From Chryseobacterium sp. HSC-36S06 (lineage in GTDB: Bacteria > Bacteroidota > Bacteroidia > Flavobacteriales > Weeksellaceae): 64,000 nucleotides of DNA. The notes under the pieces were generated by a model. That model did no database searches. It was given only the letters and a program-made list of their open reading frames with translations, and was not told the origin of the DNA. The stretch lies in the NCBI RefSeq assembly GCF_024171485.1, contig NZ_JALJZX010000001.1, positions 62,001 through 126,000 of the forward strand, read 5' to 3'. Each line of letters opens with the position of its first letter. Position 1 is the stretch's first letter. This document shows positions 40,494 to 48,668 of this stretch, one piece after another. A program made the position numbers and the translations under genes.

Positions 40494-41369
40494 CTATACT
40501 GCTGATGAAAAAGTAACCTCGCTGTTGATTTTCTTTATAAGACCCTGCAGCGTTTTGCCCGGACCGACTTCAATAAAATTATCCGCGCCGTCTTTAATCA
40601 TATTCTGTACAGATTGGGTCCATTTTACCGGACCGGTAAGCTGCTTGATGAGATTCTGTTTTATTTCTTCCTGGTCAGTTACGGCTTTTGTAGAAATATT
40701 TTGGTACACAGGAATCATAGCTGTTCTGAATTTAGTCTGTTCAATTGCTGCCGCTAATTTCTCCTGTGCAGGCTGCATTAATGGGGAATGGAACGCTCCG
40801 TTCACTGCCAACATCAGTGCACGTTTGGCACCGGCTTCCTTCATTTTTTCGCATGCCATTTCCACAGATGCGGTTTCTCCGGAAATAACGAGCTGTCCCG
40901 GACAGTTGTAATTCGCAGGAACTACAATTCCGTCGATGGAAGCGCAGATTTCCTCTACTTTTTCGTCTGCAAGACCAAGAATGGCGGCCATAGAACTCGG
41001 GTTTGCATCACAGGCTTCCTGCATCGCGTTTGCACGGGCTGCAACAAGTTTTAAACCATCATCAAAGGACAGGACGCCGTTGGCAACCAATGCGGAAAAT
41101 TCGCCCAAAGAATGACCGGCAACCATTTCTGGACCGATTCCATTGATCGTTTTAAGTGCTGCAACTGAATGAATGAAAATGGAGGGTTGTGTGACTTCTG
41201 TTTTCTTTAAATCCTCTTCGGTTCCTTTGAACATAATCGACAGGATATCGAAACCCAGAATATCATTGGCGGATTCCATAAGATCTTTAATGTCTTTGCG
41301 GGAATCGTACAGTTCCTTACCCATACCCACAAACTGTGAACCCTGCCCCGGAAATACAAGTGCTTTCAT
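40494..41369 (-). CDS. fabD: malonyl-CoA:ACP transacylase
   Basis: It loads malonyl groups onto acyl carrier protein for fatty-acid synthesis. Visible are the N-terminal FPGQGSQFVGMGKEL, the nucleophile Ser87 in the elbow GHSLGEF, the arginine region (ARANAMQEA), the catalytic His in NGAFHSPLM and the C-terminal EVGPGKTLQGL. At 291 residues it is slightly short but complete. It is followed after 2 bases by the GHMP kinase gene. Confidence 0.95.
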   Translation of the reverse strand: MKALVFPGQGSQFVGMGKELYDSRKDIKDLMESANDILGFDILSIMFKGTEEDLKKTEVTQPSIFIHSVAALKTINGIGPEMVAGHSLGEFSALVANGVLSFDDGLKLVAARANAMQEACDANPSSMAAILGLADEKVEEICASIDGIVVPANYNCPGQLVISGETASVEMACEKMKEAGAKRALMLAVNGAFHSPLMQPAQEKLAAAIEQTKFRTAMIPVYQNISTKAVTDQEEIKQNLIKQLTGPVKWTQSVQNMIKDGADNFIEVGPGKTLQGLIKKINSEVTFSSAV

Positions 41370-41486
41370 ATATATAATTTAGAAAAAAATTGTATCAGCT
41401 GACAGGTGAACCTCATCAACCGAATATTTAAAAATCATCGTCTTCTTCCGATTTTAGTTCCTGATCTTCAGAAAACTGTTTGTGTT

Positions 41487-43412
41487 TTAGTTGGGAACCA
41501 AACGTACAACTCTGTACCCTTTGTTCACGTATGCTCCATTTTTGGTCTTTTCAAACTCGAATTTAGTGGCAAGTTGAGTCTGCACTTTATTCATCTGTTT
41601 GAAGATTTCTCCTTTTTTGTTTTCGCGGCTCAGCATATCGTTTACAACATCGAAGCCGATCACCGCATATTTAGACGGAGTTTTGCAATATTTAGCTTTA
41701 TAAGCTGCGAGAATTTCTTTTTCGAAATCCCCTTCAGTATCGATCTTTCTGTCCATTAAATAAACAAGATTTGCTGCGCTGAGATCATCAACTTTCTTTT
41801 CGAATACCGGAGAATAATACATACTGAAAGCCCGCACATTGGCAACTTCCTTAGAAAGCGCAATCATCTGGCTCGCAAATGAATCGCCAACAGAGTCTTT
41901 ATCGTTTGCCAAAACAGCTATAACAGGTGCCGACTGGCCAGTCATCATGTTTTTATCCAGTTGAATATCAAGCGGAGAATTTACAATCACTACCGAAGCA
42001 TTTTTGATCTCCTTTTCAATATTTGATTTCAGATAACTGGCTTTGGATCGGTCTTCATCGGCCACGATAAATATTTTCTGATCAGAGTAGGCACTTTTCA
42101 CTTCTTTCACAATTCTGTCTGCATAAACCATTTCGTTGGTTTCAATAAGAATCAGATTATCGTACTTCAAAAGGTCTTCAGTATTGGCAAAAGGTGCTAC
42201 TACAGGAATTTTGTTCGATTTCACATAATCCAGAACCTGAAGAACACTTGACTTGAAAAACGGCCCGATAATTAAATCGGTATTGTCGGAATTGATCTGG
42301 GTTAAAGAATTCTTGAAACTGCTTTCATTTCCCGCATCGATTACTTTTACATCCAGCTTCTGTCCTTTAGCGGCATTCCTTTCGATGGCTAATTTCGCAC
42401 CTGCAAGAAAATCAAGAGAAAGTGTTCTGGCTCTTGAATCATCAGTATCAAAACCGAAAGGCAACATCAGAACTACGTTCAGTGCATCACCGGATTTTTT
42501 CACATAACCGGCATCAAGTTTTTTAATTTTGAGAACCATTCCGGTTTTTAAGCCTTGTGAAAGATTCGGATTCAGGCTCAGGAGTTGATCTAAACTTACG
42601 CTGAACTTATTTAAAATCCCGAAAACCGTATCGCCCGCCTGAACGGTATACGTTACATAATCATCACTTACCGACGTGGTATCATAAGTGTTGGCAGAAA
42701 CTGTCTGAGCTACCGCAACTGCTTTTGGTTCTTCAGCAGTTGTAGCAGTTGCAGCAATATTCCCTTTCACTTTAATCATTTCACCGGGTTGCAGTCCTTT
42801 AGCTTCCAAACCTGGATTCAGAGCGAAAAGTTCCTTTTGGGTAAGATTAAATTTACGGGTGAGCTTATAGTAATTGTCTTTTTCCTGAACGGTATAAGAA
42901 TCATCTGTAGTAGCGTTTTCGGTGTTTTTCACTTCCACAGTAGCGGTTGAGGTTTTCACTTCTGCTGCTGTTGCAGCAACAGGTTGAGTACCACCGAATT
43001 TATTTATTTTCTCTAACGGCAATATAACTTCATCGCCAATTTTCATGTGTGAATCCAGATTTGGATTCAGTTTCCGCAAGTCGGCTTCCGATATATTGTA
43101 TTGCTTGGTAATCCCATAAACAGTCTGTTTGGGCTGCAGAATAATTTTTCCCAATGCTGCAGTTCCTGAAGTTCCCGTTTTCTCGGCAACCGCACTTTTC
43201 ACCGCACCTGTTTTATTAACTACCAGCACTTCGCCAATGGAGATTTTACCTTCTTTTACATTGGGATTCAGTTTATATAATTCATCAACGGTAATCCCAT
43301 ATTTTTTAGAAATATTATACGGATTATCGCCTTTAATAACGGTATGTGTCTTTTGGGCGTAAAACCCTGAAAAGGCGATGAGACTTGATAGTAAGAAAAG
43401 TTTTCTGATCAT
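41487..43412 (-). CDS. LysM-repeat protein with periplasmic-binding-protein-like domain
   Basis: A signal peptide (ending FSGFYAQ) is followed by four LysM repeats (about 21-66, 88-133, 172-215 and 251-296, e.g. YTVQAGDTVFGILNKFSVSL) that bind peptidoglycan, and then a Leu-Ile-Val-binding-like domain (about 310-600, e.g. TDLIIGPFFKSSVLQVLDYV) with unknown ligand. It is anchored to the cell wall and may sense or organise it. At 641 residues it is complete, but just past the stop the -1 frame continues with an acidic tail that looks genuine (FSEDQELKSEEDDDF, stop at 41430-41428). One added A would join them. It is the last gene behind the porin and bshC. Confidence 0.87.
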   Translation of the reverse strand: MIRKLFLLSSLIAFSGFYAQKTHTVIKGDNPYNISKKYGITVDELYKLNPNVKEGKISIGEVLVVNKTGAVKSAVAEKTGTSGTAALGKIILQPKQTVYGITKQYNISEADLRKLNPNLDSHMKIGDEVILPLEKINKFGGTQPVAATAAEVKTSTATVEVKNTENATTDDSYTVQEKDNYYKLTRKFNLTQKELFALNPGLEAKGLQPGEMIKVKGNIAATATTAEEPKAVAVAQTVSANTYDTTSVSDDYVTYTVQAGDTVFGILNKFSVSLDQLLSLNPNLSQGLKTGMVLKIKKLDAGYVKKSGDALNVVLMLPFGFDTDDSRARTLSLDFLAGAKLAIERNAAKGQKLDVKVIDAGNESSFKNSLTQINSDNTDLIIGPFFKSSVLQVLDYVKSNKIPVVAPFANTEDLLKYDNLILIETNEMVYADRIVKEVKSAYSDQKIFIVADEDRSKASYLKSNIEKEIKNASVVIVNSPLDIQLDKNMMTGQSAPVIAVLANDKDSVGDSFASQMIALSKEVANVRAFSMYYSPVFEKKVDDLSAANLVYLMDRKIDTEGDFEKEILAAYKAKYCKTPSKYAVIGFDVVNDMLSRENKKGEIFKQMNKVQTQLATKFEFEKTKNGAYVNKGYRVVRLVPN

Positions 43413-43450
43413 CTGTTATGATAAATATTTACAAAAATACTGCTTTAAAA

Positions 43451-45040
43451 TTAAATGCTGAGAATAATTAATTCGGATTTCCGGACCTCTATCTCCTCAT
43501 AACAACTTTGAAGCCATTCGTGACCGTAGTCTGCATAAAAAACAGAGAAGTTGCACACCCGTTCCTGCCAGTTTTTGCCGGGATGAACTGTTAAAAACAA
43601 ATTCTCCAGCCGCCCGAGTTTTTCGTTCTGCTTAATCTTTTCTGCCCGCAAAAGACGTTTTCTCATCCTTTCAAAGGATTTTAACTGCCTTGTTTTCTCT
43701 GCATTCACCAGGCTTCCGAAGGTTTTATCGGTGTGAGCCGCTTGAGCAGAAATATCATCGAAACCCTTTTTTAATTCATGCCCTTGCTGATCTAACAGTT
43801 GAAGAATCTCATTATTCTCAAGCAAAATGTCTTTGGTTACGGTTGCAAAGTTTTTAAAGAAATCATTCATTTTCAATCCTGATTTCTCTGTTTTATTCAA
43901 AGTTTTTTCAGTGACAAAAAGAAGGGAAACACGCGGGATCAAAACAGGAAATGCGAGTCCGATTTTGGCATAATAGTCTTTCAGTTCCAGCCAATACATG
44001 ATTTCGGCATTCCCACCGATATAAGCCAGATTGGGCAATACAGTTTCCTGATAAACTGGCCTCATTAAAGCATTCGGACTGAAATTTTCCGGATAGTTTT
44101 CAAGTTCTTCCAGAAGTTCTGTTTCAGAAAAAGAAATATTGGTATCAACCACGCTGTACTTTCCGCCTTCAAATTCGATTCTGTTTCTTGTTTCGCTGAG
44201 ATAAAACAAATTGATTTCACGCGGATTTACCTGCACTTTTCCATAGGTTTCAGCTAAAACCTCAACCATATTTTTCGTAGAATGATACAGTTCCTGATGA
44301 AGCATTTCAATTTTGAAAACTTCTTTCATCTGGCTTTTCAGCTTCCGGTCATCCCCATCAATTACCAACAAACCATAAGGTGAGAAGAGTTCCTGAACCA
44401 AAATACGGGTAGCCTGTGCAAGAGAATTTCCTTTTTTATAAGCTTTTTTCATCAGAAGAATAAGCTCTGTGCCGTAAACAGCATCTTTAAATTCACGCTC
44501 AAATTCAGAAATGAAAAAATCGTCTTCAACCAGAATTCTACCTACCGGTCCACCGGATTTTGCTTTCGTTTCGTAATAATTCGATTCTGTTTTAAAATGA
44601 TTTATCTCCTCGAAATCATGATCTTCAGTAGCCATCCAAAAAATGGGAACAATATTCCGGTCAGGAAAATTCTCATTCAACGAATCCGCTAATTTTATCG
44701 TCTGCAGAATTTTATAAATAAAGAATGCGGGCCCTGTAAAAAGGTTCAGCTGATGTCCTGTCGTCACTGTGAAGGTGTTTTCGAGAAGGATTGAATTTAA
44801 ATTTTCCTTCTGTTTTTCATCAAGCTGAACTCCGGAATACTGATCACTTAAAACATCGAAAAGCAAAGCCCTTTTTTCGGAAGTAAACTCCCTGGCTTTG
44901 ACGCTAAACTGATTATCTATGTTCCCGTCATTAAAAAGCTGATTTTCGAAACCCTCAATTTTCTCCGTCAGAAAATCCTTGATAAGCAGTGGGATGCTCT
45001 CAATATCCAGAAAAGATATGCTGCTGTGCTTTTTGGTCAT
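43451..45040 (-). CDS. bshC: bacillithiol biosynthesis cysteine-adding enzyme BshC
   Basis: It performs the last step of bacillithiol synthesis, adding cysteine to glucosaminyl-malate. The sequence has the family's characteristic blocks: TVTTGHQLNLFTGPAFFIYK near the nucleotide-binding HIGH-like site, IFWMATEDHDFEEINHF, and ALMRPVYQETVLPNLAYIGG, followed by a long C-terminal coiled coil. At 529 residues it is of normal length. It begins 4 bases after the porin stop codon and is followed after 38 bases by the LysM gene. Confidence 0.95.
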   Translation of the reverse strand: MTKKHSSISFLDIESIPLLIKDFLTEKIEGFENQLFNDGNIDNQFSVKAREFTSEKRALLFDVLSDQYSGVQLDEKQKENLNSILLENTFTVTTGHQLNLFTGPAFFIYKILQTIKLADSLNENFPDRNIVPIFWMATEDHDFEEINHFKTESNYYETKAKSGGPVGRILVEDDFFISEFEREFKDAVYGTELILLMKKAYKKGNSLAQATRILVQELFSPYGLLVIDGDDRKLKSQMKEVFKIEMLHQELYHSTKNMVEVLAETYGKVQVNPREINLFYLSETRNRIEFEGGKYSVVDTNISFSETELLEELENYPENFSPNALMRPVYQETVLPNLAYIGGNAEIMYWLELKDYYAKIGLAFPVLIPRVSLLFVTEKTLNKTEKSGLKMNDFFKNFATVTKDILLENNEILQLLDQQGHELKKGFDDISAQAAHTDKTFGSLVNAEKTRQLKSFERMRKRLLRAEKIKQNEKLGRLENLFLTVHPGKNWQERVCNFSVFYADYGHEWLQSCYEEIEVRKSELIILSI

Positions 45041-45044
45041 AATT

Positions 45045-46973
45045 TTAACTGAAAAGATACCACACGATTCCCAGGTTCAGGCGGAAATCGTAAATCGGAT
45101 AATTGGGCGCGGTAAACGACTTGTTCTGCATAAATGTGGTGTTGAGATGTTGCGCTTCAATAAAGAAAAACATACGCTTCACCTTCATATTAAAATATAC
45201 GTCAGCAATCGCCTGCCCGCCAATCATTTGGGAATTTGCACCAGGCAGAATAAATTCATTCAGGACCGGAAAATACTCGCGGGAGGCAAATTTTGTGAAA
45301 TAATAGACTTTGATCCCGGCCTGAATTTCGGCGGCTTTTTTAAATGCTTTTGCCTGCCAGAATAAGTTTGCCCGTCCGATAAAATTCGGCATGGGCAACA
45401 GATCCTTGTTACCGATGGCGCTTTGGAACAGCACTCTCGGATTCAGGTGGAAATTACCGTATGAAAAAGTAGCCTCGCCACCGATCTGTGAAATATTGAG
45501 TCCTGAACCGCTTTGTTGAGGTTGTGCAGCGGAATCCAGATAAGTATAATTATCAATTCTGAAGTAATTCACAAATACTTTGCTCCGGAACCATTTCAGG
45601 TTAACATCGCCTCCGATCTCTGTAACTGTTTCGTTGTTCGGGTTTTCGAGATAATAATTGAACTGACGGTACACAGAAGGGTTCAGCAGGAGATTGAAAG
45701 TGGGTGAGGCGCTTTGAAAATTAACCTTTGCATTCACGAAATAACCTTCAACAGGTTCGAATTTCATTAAATTCTGGGAGCGGAGAAATGTCCCGAATTC
45801 ACTTCCGTTTGAAAATTCAAGATTAGAATTCAGCGCAATTTTATCCCAAAGTTTGATCTGCAGATTTCCCACGGCTCCAATCCGATTTTCTGAAAGTTCC
45901 TGCGGAACATTTAAAAATGCCGGTAAAGCTGTTCCAATTCCCAATTTGATAAGCTGGTGACGTATACCTGCATCGAGCTTGAAATTTTCTTTATCAAACA
46001 GCACACTTACCGTGTTGCTCAGATTCTTTGAATATTTTTTCGAAGAAAGCGGATAATCGGTTAAACCCGCAGCTTCGTCAAAATAATACGGTTCCGGAGA
46101 CTGTTGGTTATAATAATATTTGTTGCCCTGATGGAAAATAGTATGGCGGATCTTGAACGGAAACTTTTCCGAGGCAAACGGCCGGAACTGCTGACTGAAA
46201 TAATACCGTCGGTAACCAAAACGGGTATCTGAAGAGGTGAGATTCACAGGAATATTCAGGCGGTTGTCGAAATTGCTGTTGCCGCTTAAAAAGAGTTCTG
46301 TATCAGCGATTCCACCATTCTCCTGATTGTTGACATTCTGATGAAGGAAGTGTGCGAACGCTTCATATTTATTGTTCTTCGATGTATAATGCCCTGAGAA
46401 AACAACATTATTATTGGATGCCAGTGAATTCTGGTACATCCCAAGGGAACGCAATCCGAGATACTCTACCGCGAAATTAAAATTCTTACCAATATTCTGG
46501 GTATAAGTGGACTGAAGTTCTGCTCCGCTGCTCACAGAATTGTGATAAATAAATGCGGCTGTCGGCGTTTTCACATCATAATATTTCACATCGTTGATGC
46601 CCAAAATAGTGAAGGATTTATTGGTCGGAAGAAGCGAAAGATTCTTTTCTGTATTCACTTCAAAAACCAAAGGCTGAAATCCCGCTCCTATATTCGCGAA
46701 CTGAATTCTCCCGAAATTATCGCGGTTATTGTACTGCGAAAAAATAAAAGTTTTGTCGTGGGTAAAAACGGTATCGAAAATTTTCTTCTCGGAAAACTGC
46801 ATATGGTACTGATAATCGTAAATGCTAGGTTTAAAGATCTGAAGTGAATCTTTCTGCCCGGAATCGATAACGAGGGTATCCTGCGGCTTCACTCTGTTGG
46901 AATCGGTTTTATTGATCACCTGCGCATTAAAACCGTAGCTGAAGAACAGAATACAGAGAAGAAGATATTTCAT
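45045..46973 (-). CDS. Bacteroidota putative porin
   Basis: An outer-membrane beta-barrel protein with signal peptide (1-17, ending SYGFNAQ) and many amphipathic strands with aromatic girdles; the last strand ends NLGIVWYLFS. It resembles the Bacteroidota putative porin family (PF14121-type). Strand-like segments such as VFSGHYTSKNNKYEAFAHFL are repeated throughout. At 642 residues it is complete. It is the first gene of the unit porin-bshC-LysM. Substrate unknown. Confidence 0.83.
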   Translation of the reverse strand: MKYLLLCILFFSYGFNAQVINKTDSNRVKPQDTLVIDSGQKDSLQIFKPSIYDYQYHMQFSEKKIFDTVFTHDKTFIFSQYNNRDNFGRIQFANIGAGFQPLVFEVNTEKNLSLLPTNKSFTILGINDVKYYDVKTPTAAFIYHNSVSSGAELQSTYTQNIGKNFNFAVEYLGLRSLGMYQNSLASNNNVVFSGHYTSKNNKYEAFAHFLHQNVNNQENGGIADTELFLSGNSNFDNRLNIPVNLTSSDTRFGYRRYYFSQQFRPFASEKFPFKIRHTIFHQGNKYYYNQQSPEPYYFDEAAGLTDYPLSSKKYSKNLSNTVSVLFDKENFKLDAGIRHQLIKLGIGTALPAFLNVPQELSENRIGAVGNLQIKLWDKIALNSNLEFSNGSEFGTFLRSQNLMKFEPVEGYFVNAKVNFQSASPTFNLLLNPSVYRQFNYYLENPNNETVTEIGGDVNLKWFRSKVFVNYFRIDNYTYLDSAAQPQQSGSGLNISQIGGEATFSYGNFHLNPRVLFQSAIGNKDLLPMPNFIGRANLFWQAKAFKKAAEIQAGIKVYYFTKFASREYFPVLNEFILPGANSQMIGGQAIADVYFNMKVKRMFFFIEAQHLNTTFMQNKSFTAPNYPIYDFRLNLGIVWYLFS

Positions 46974-47084
46974 CTATTTGCTTTTATTGTTGATTGAGCC
47001 GCATGAAACTCAATTTACCATTGGTCACCTGAAGCCGTTTCATTTCCTTGAGGTTACAAATGTAAGAAATATGGGGAAATAAAA

Positions 47085-47105
47085 AACCCCGTAAAAAACG
47101 GGGTT
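47085..47105 (-). terminator. intrinsic terminator of susCD pair 1
   Basis: On the minus strand AACCCCG, loop TTTTTTA, CGGGGTT is followed by TTTTATT. It lies 25 bases past the SusD stop codon. Confidence 0.8.
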
Positions 47106-47129
47106 ATTATGAAAGCTTAAAGCTTAAAT

Positions 47130-48650
47130 TTAATATCCTGGATATTGCTTAAGGTTCACATTAAAGTTAATCGATGTTTGGCTCAATGGCATCACAAACA
47201 ATTTATCATTTGCCGGAACATTACAGTTCGTAGTACAGTTTGAGTTCTTGATCAGAGGCAGATTATGTCTCTTAAGATCAAGGAATCTTTGACCTTCACC
47301 ATAAAATTCTTTAGCCTTTTCTGTTAAAATATCATTCAACAAATTAGCGCCTGTATAGGTATAGCCACCTCTGGACAGCGCGAAAGCGTTAAGCTCGTTA
47401 AGGGCTGTAGCAGACTGGCCTGTAAGATGAAGCGCTTCAATTCTGTTAAGTTGCGCTTCAGCAAATCTGAATATTTTAATATTTCTCATGAAGTTACCAG
47501 TGCTTGTCAACCTCGGATACTTATTTGTCCATGCTCCAGCAGGATTGTCTGTTGCCGGCAGTGTAAGTGTAGATAAAAGTCCTGCGGGCAAAGCGGGTGC
47601 ACTGGTTTTGGTATCTCCTCTTCTTACATCCGGGGATGTACTTTGCGGAGTTCCATTTGCCAGAGGTGGTAAATCAGTATGCGGAAAACTGTCGAAGAAA
47701 CTCTTGGTAAAAAGAAGTGCACGCCTGTCCCCACTTACTCTGTTATAAAGTGTTGGCATTGCAAGGTTGGCACCCACACCGGTTACTAAGTTCGAACTGG
47801 AGTTCATATCCAGTTCCCAGATGGTCTCTGGATGATTTTCGGAAAAATCATCGGAAATTCCAGCCCAATAGTTCACATAATCGGCTTTAGCAACTGGTGC
47901 AAACTCTGATCCGCCGTTATTAACGATTTCTGTAGCATACTGCAAGGCTAATTGAGCATCTCCTGCAGCTCTGCGGGTAAGATAAACTCTTGTTAAGATC
48001 AGTTTAGCTGCCGTCTTGCTAAGGAATACCTTAGACGAAGGAGATTCATCAGCATCTGCCAAACCTGCATTTAAATCCGCAATAATCTGTGTATACACCT
48101 CTGCCACAGTAGCTCTTGCCGGTTGTATTGAAGAATCGTAATTCCCTAATACAATAGGAACACCATATTCCTGATTGATGCCAGAGGTAGGTGCCGGCGA
48201 GAAATAATTCACCAAAGTAAAATATGCAAATGCCCGCAAAATTCTAGCTTCTGCCTTCATTCGGATTACGTTAGGGGAGTTGGGAACCTTGGTGTTGTTG
48301 ATCACCATATTACAGTTCATGATCGCATCGTACATTGTACGGTAAAGTCCTCCTGTATCGTTATTCAGCGGGCCGTAAGTCATGTTCGCTGTCAGTGTGT
48401 ATGCTTTGGCACTTGTTACATATAAATTATCTGAAAGCACATCTCCCAGAGCCATTGCATCTGTTCCGAACCCACTAACAGAACCCATTGTAAGATAGCC
48501 TGCATTTACAAATTTCTGAAGTTTATCCTCCGAATCTATATCCTGAATATCGTCCTGGCTTGGCGGGAACAGCTCCAACTCCCTGTTGCTACACGAGTTG
48601 CTGGCTGAGATTACCAATAGAGACGAAACTATTATTAAAAACTTTTTCAT
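47130..48650 (-). CDS. SusD/RagB-type nutrient-binding lipoprotein (pair 1)
   Basis: A surface lipoprotein capping the SusC channel. The lipobox is SASNSC (Cys20). It has the family's TPR-like helical core and the typical C-terminal half (RFAEAQLNRIEALHLTGQ, then LNDILTEKAKEFYGEGQRFLDLKRHN). It ends with the family's short N-L-K-QYPGY tail. At 506 residues it is complete. It follows SusC after 18 bases. The bound nutrient cannot be told from sequence; no carbohydrate enzyme is nearby. Confidence 0.92.
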   Translation of the reverse strand: MKKFLIIVSSLLVISASNSCSNRELELFPPSQDDIQDIDSEDKLQKFVNAGYLTMGSVSGFGTDAMALGDVLSDNLYVTSAKAYTLTANMTYGPLNNDTGGLYRTMYDAIMNCNMVINNTKVPNSPNVIRMKAEARILRAFAYFTLVNYFSPAPTSGINQEYGVPIVLGNYDSSIQPARATVAEVYTQIIADLNAGLADADESPSSKVFLSKTAAKLILTRVYLTRRAAGDAQLALQYATEIVNNGGSEFAPVAKADYVNYWAGISDDFSENHPETIWELDMNSSSNLVTGVGANLAMPTLYNRVSGDRRALLFTKSFFDSFPHTDLPPLANGTPQSTSPDVRRGDTKTSAPALPAGLLSTLTLPATDNPAGAWTNKYPRLTSTGNFMRNIKIFRFAEAQLNRIEALHLTGQSATALNELNAFALSRGGYTYTGANLLNDILTEKAKEFYGEGQRFLDLKRHNLPLIKNSNCTTNCNVPANDKLFVMPLSQTSINFNVNLKQYPGY

Positions 48651-48668
48651 TATTATAATATTTATCTT

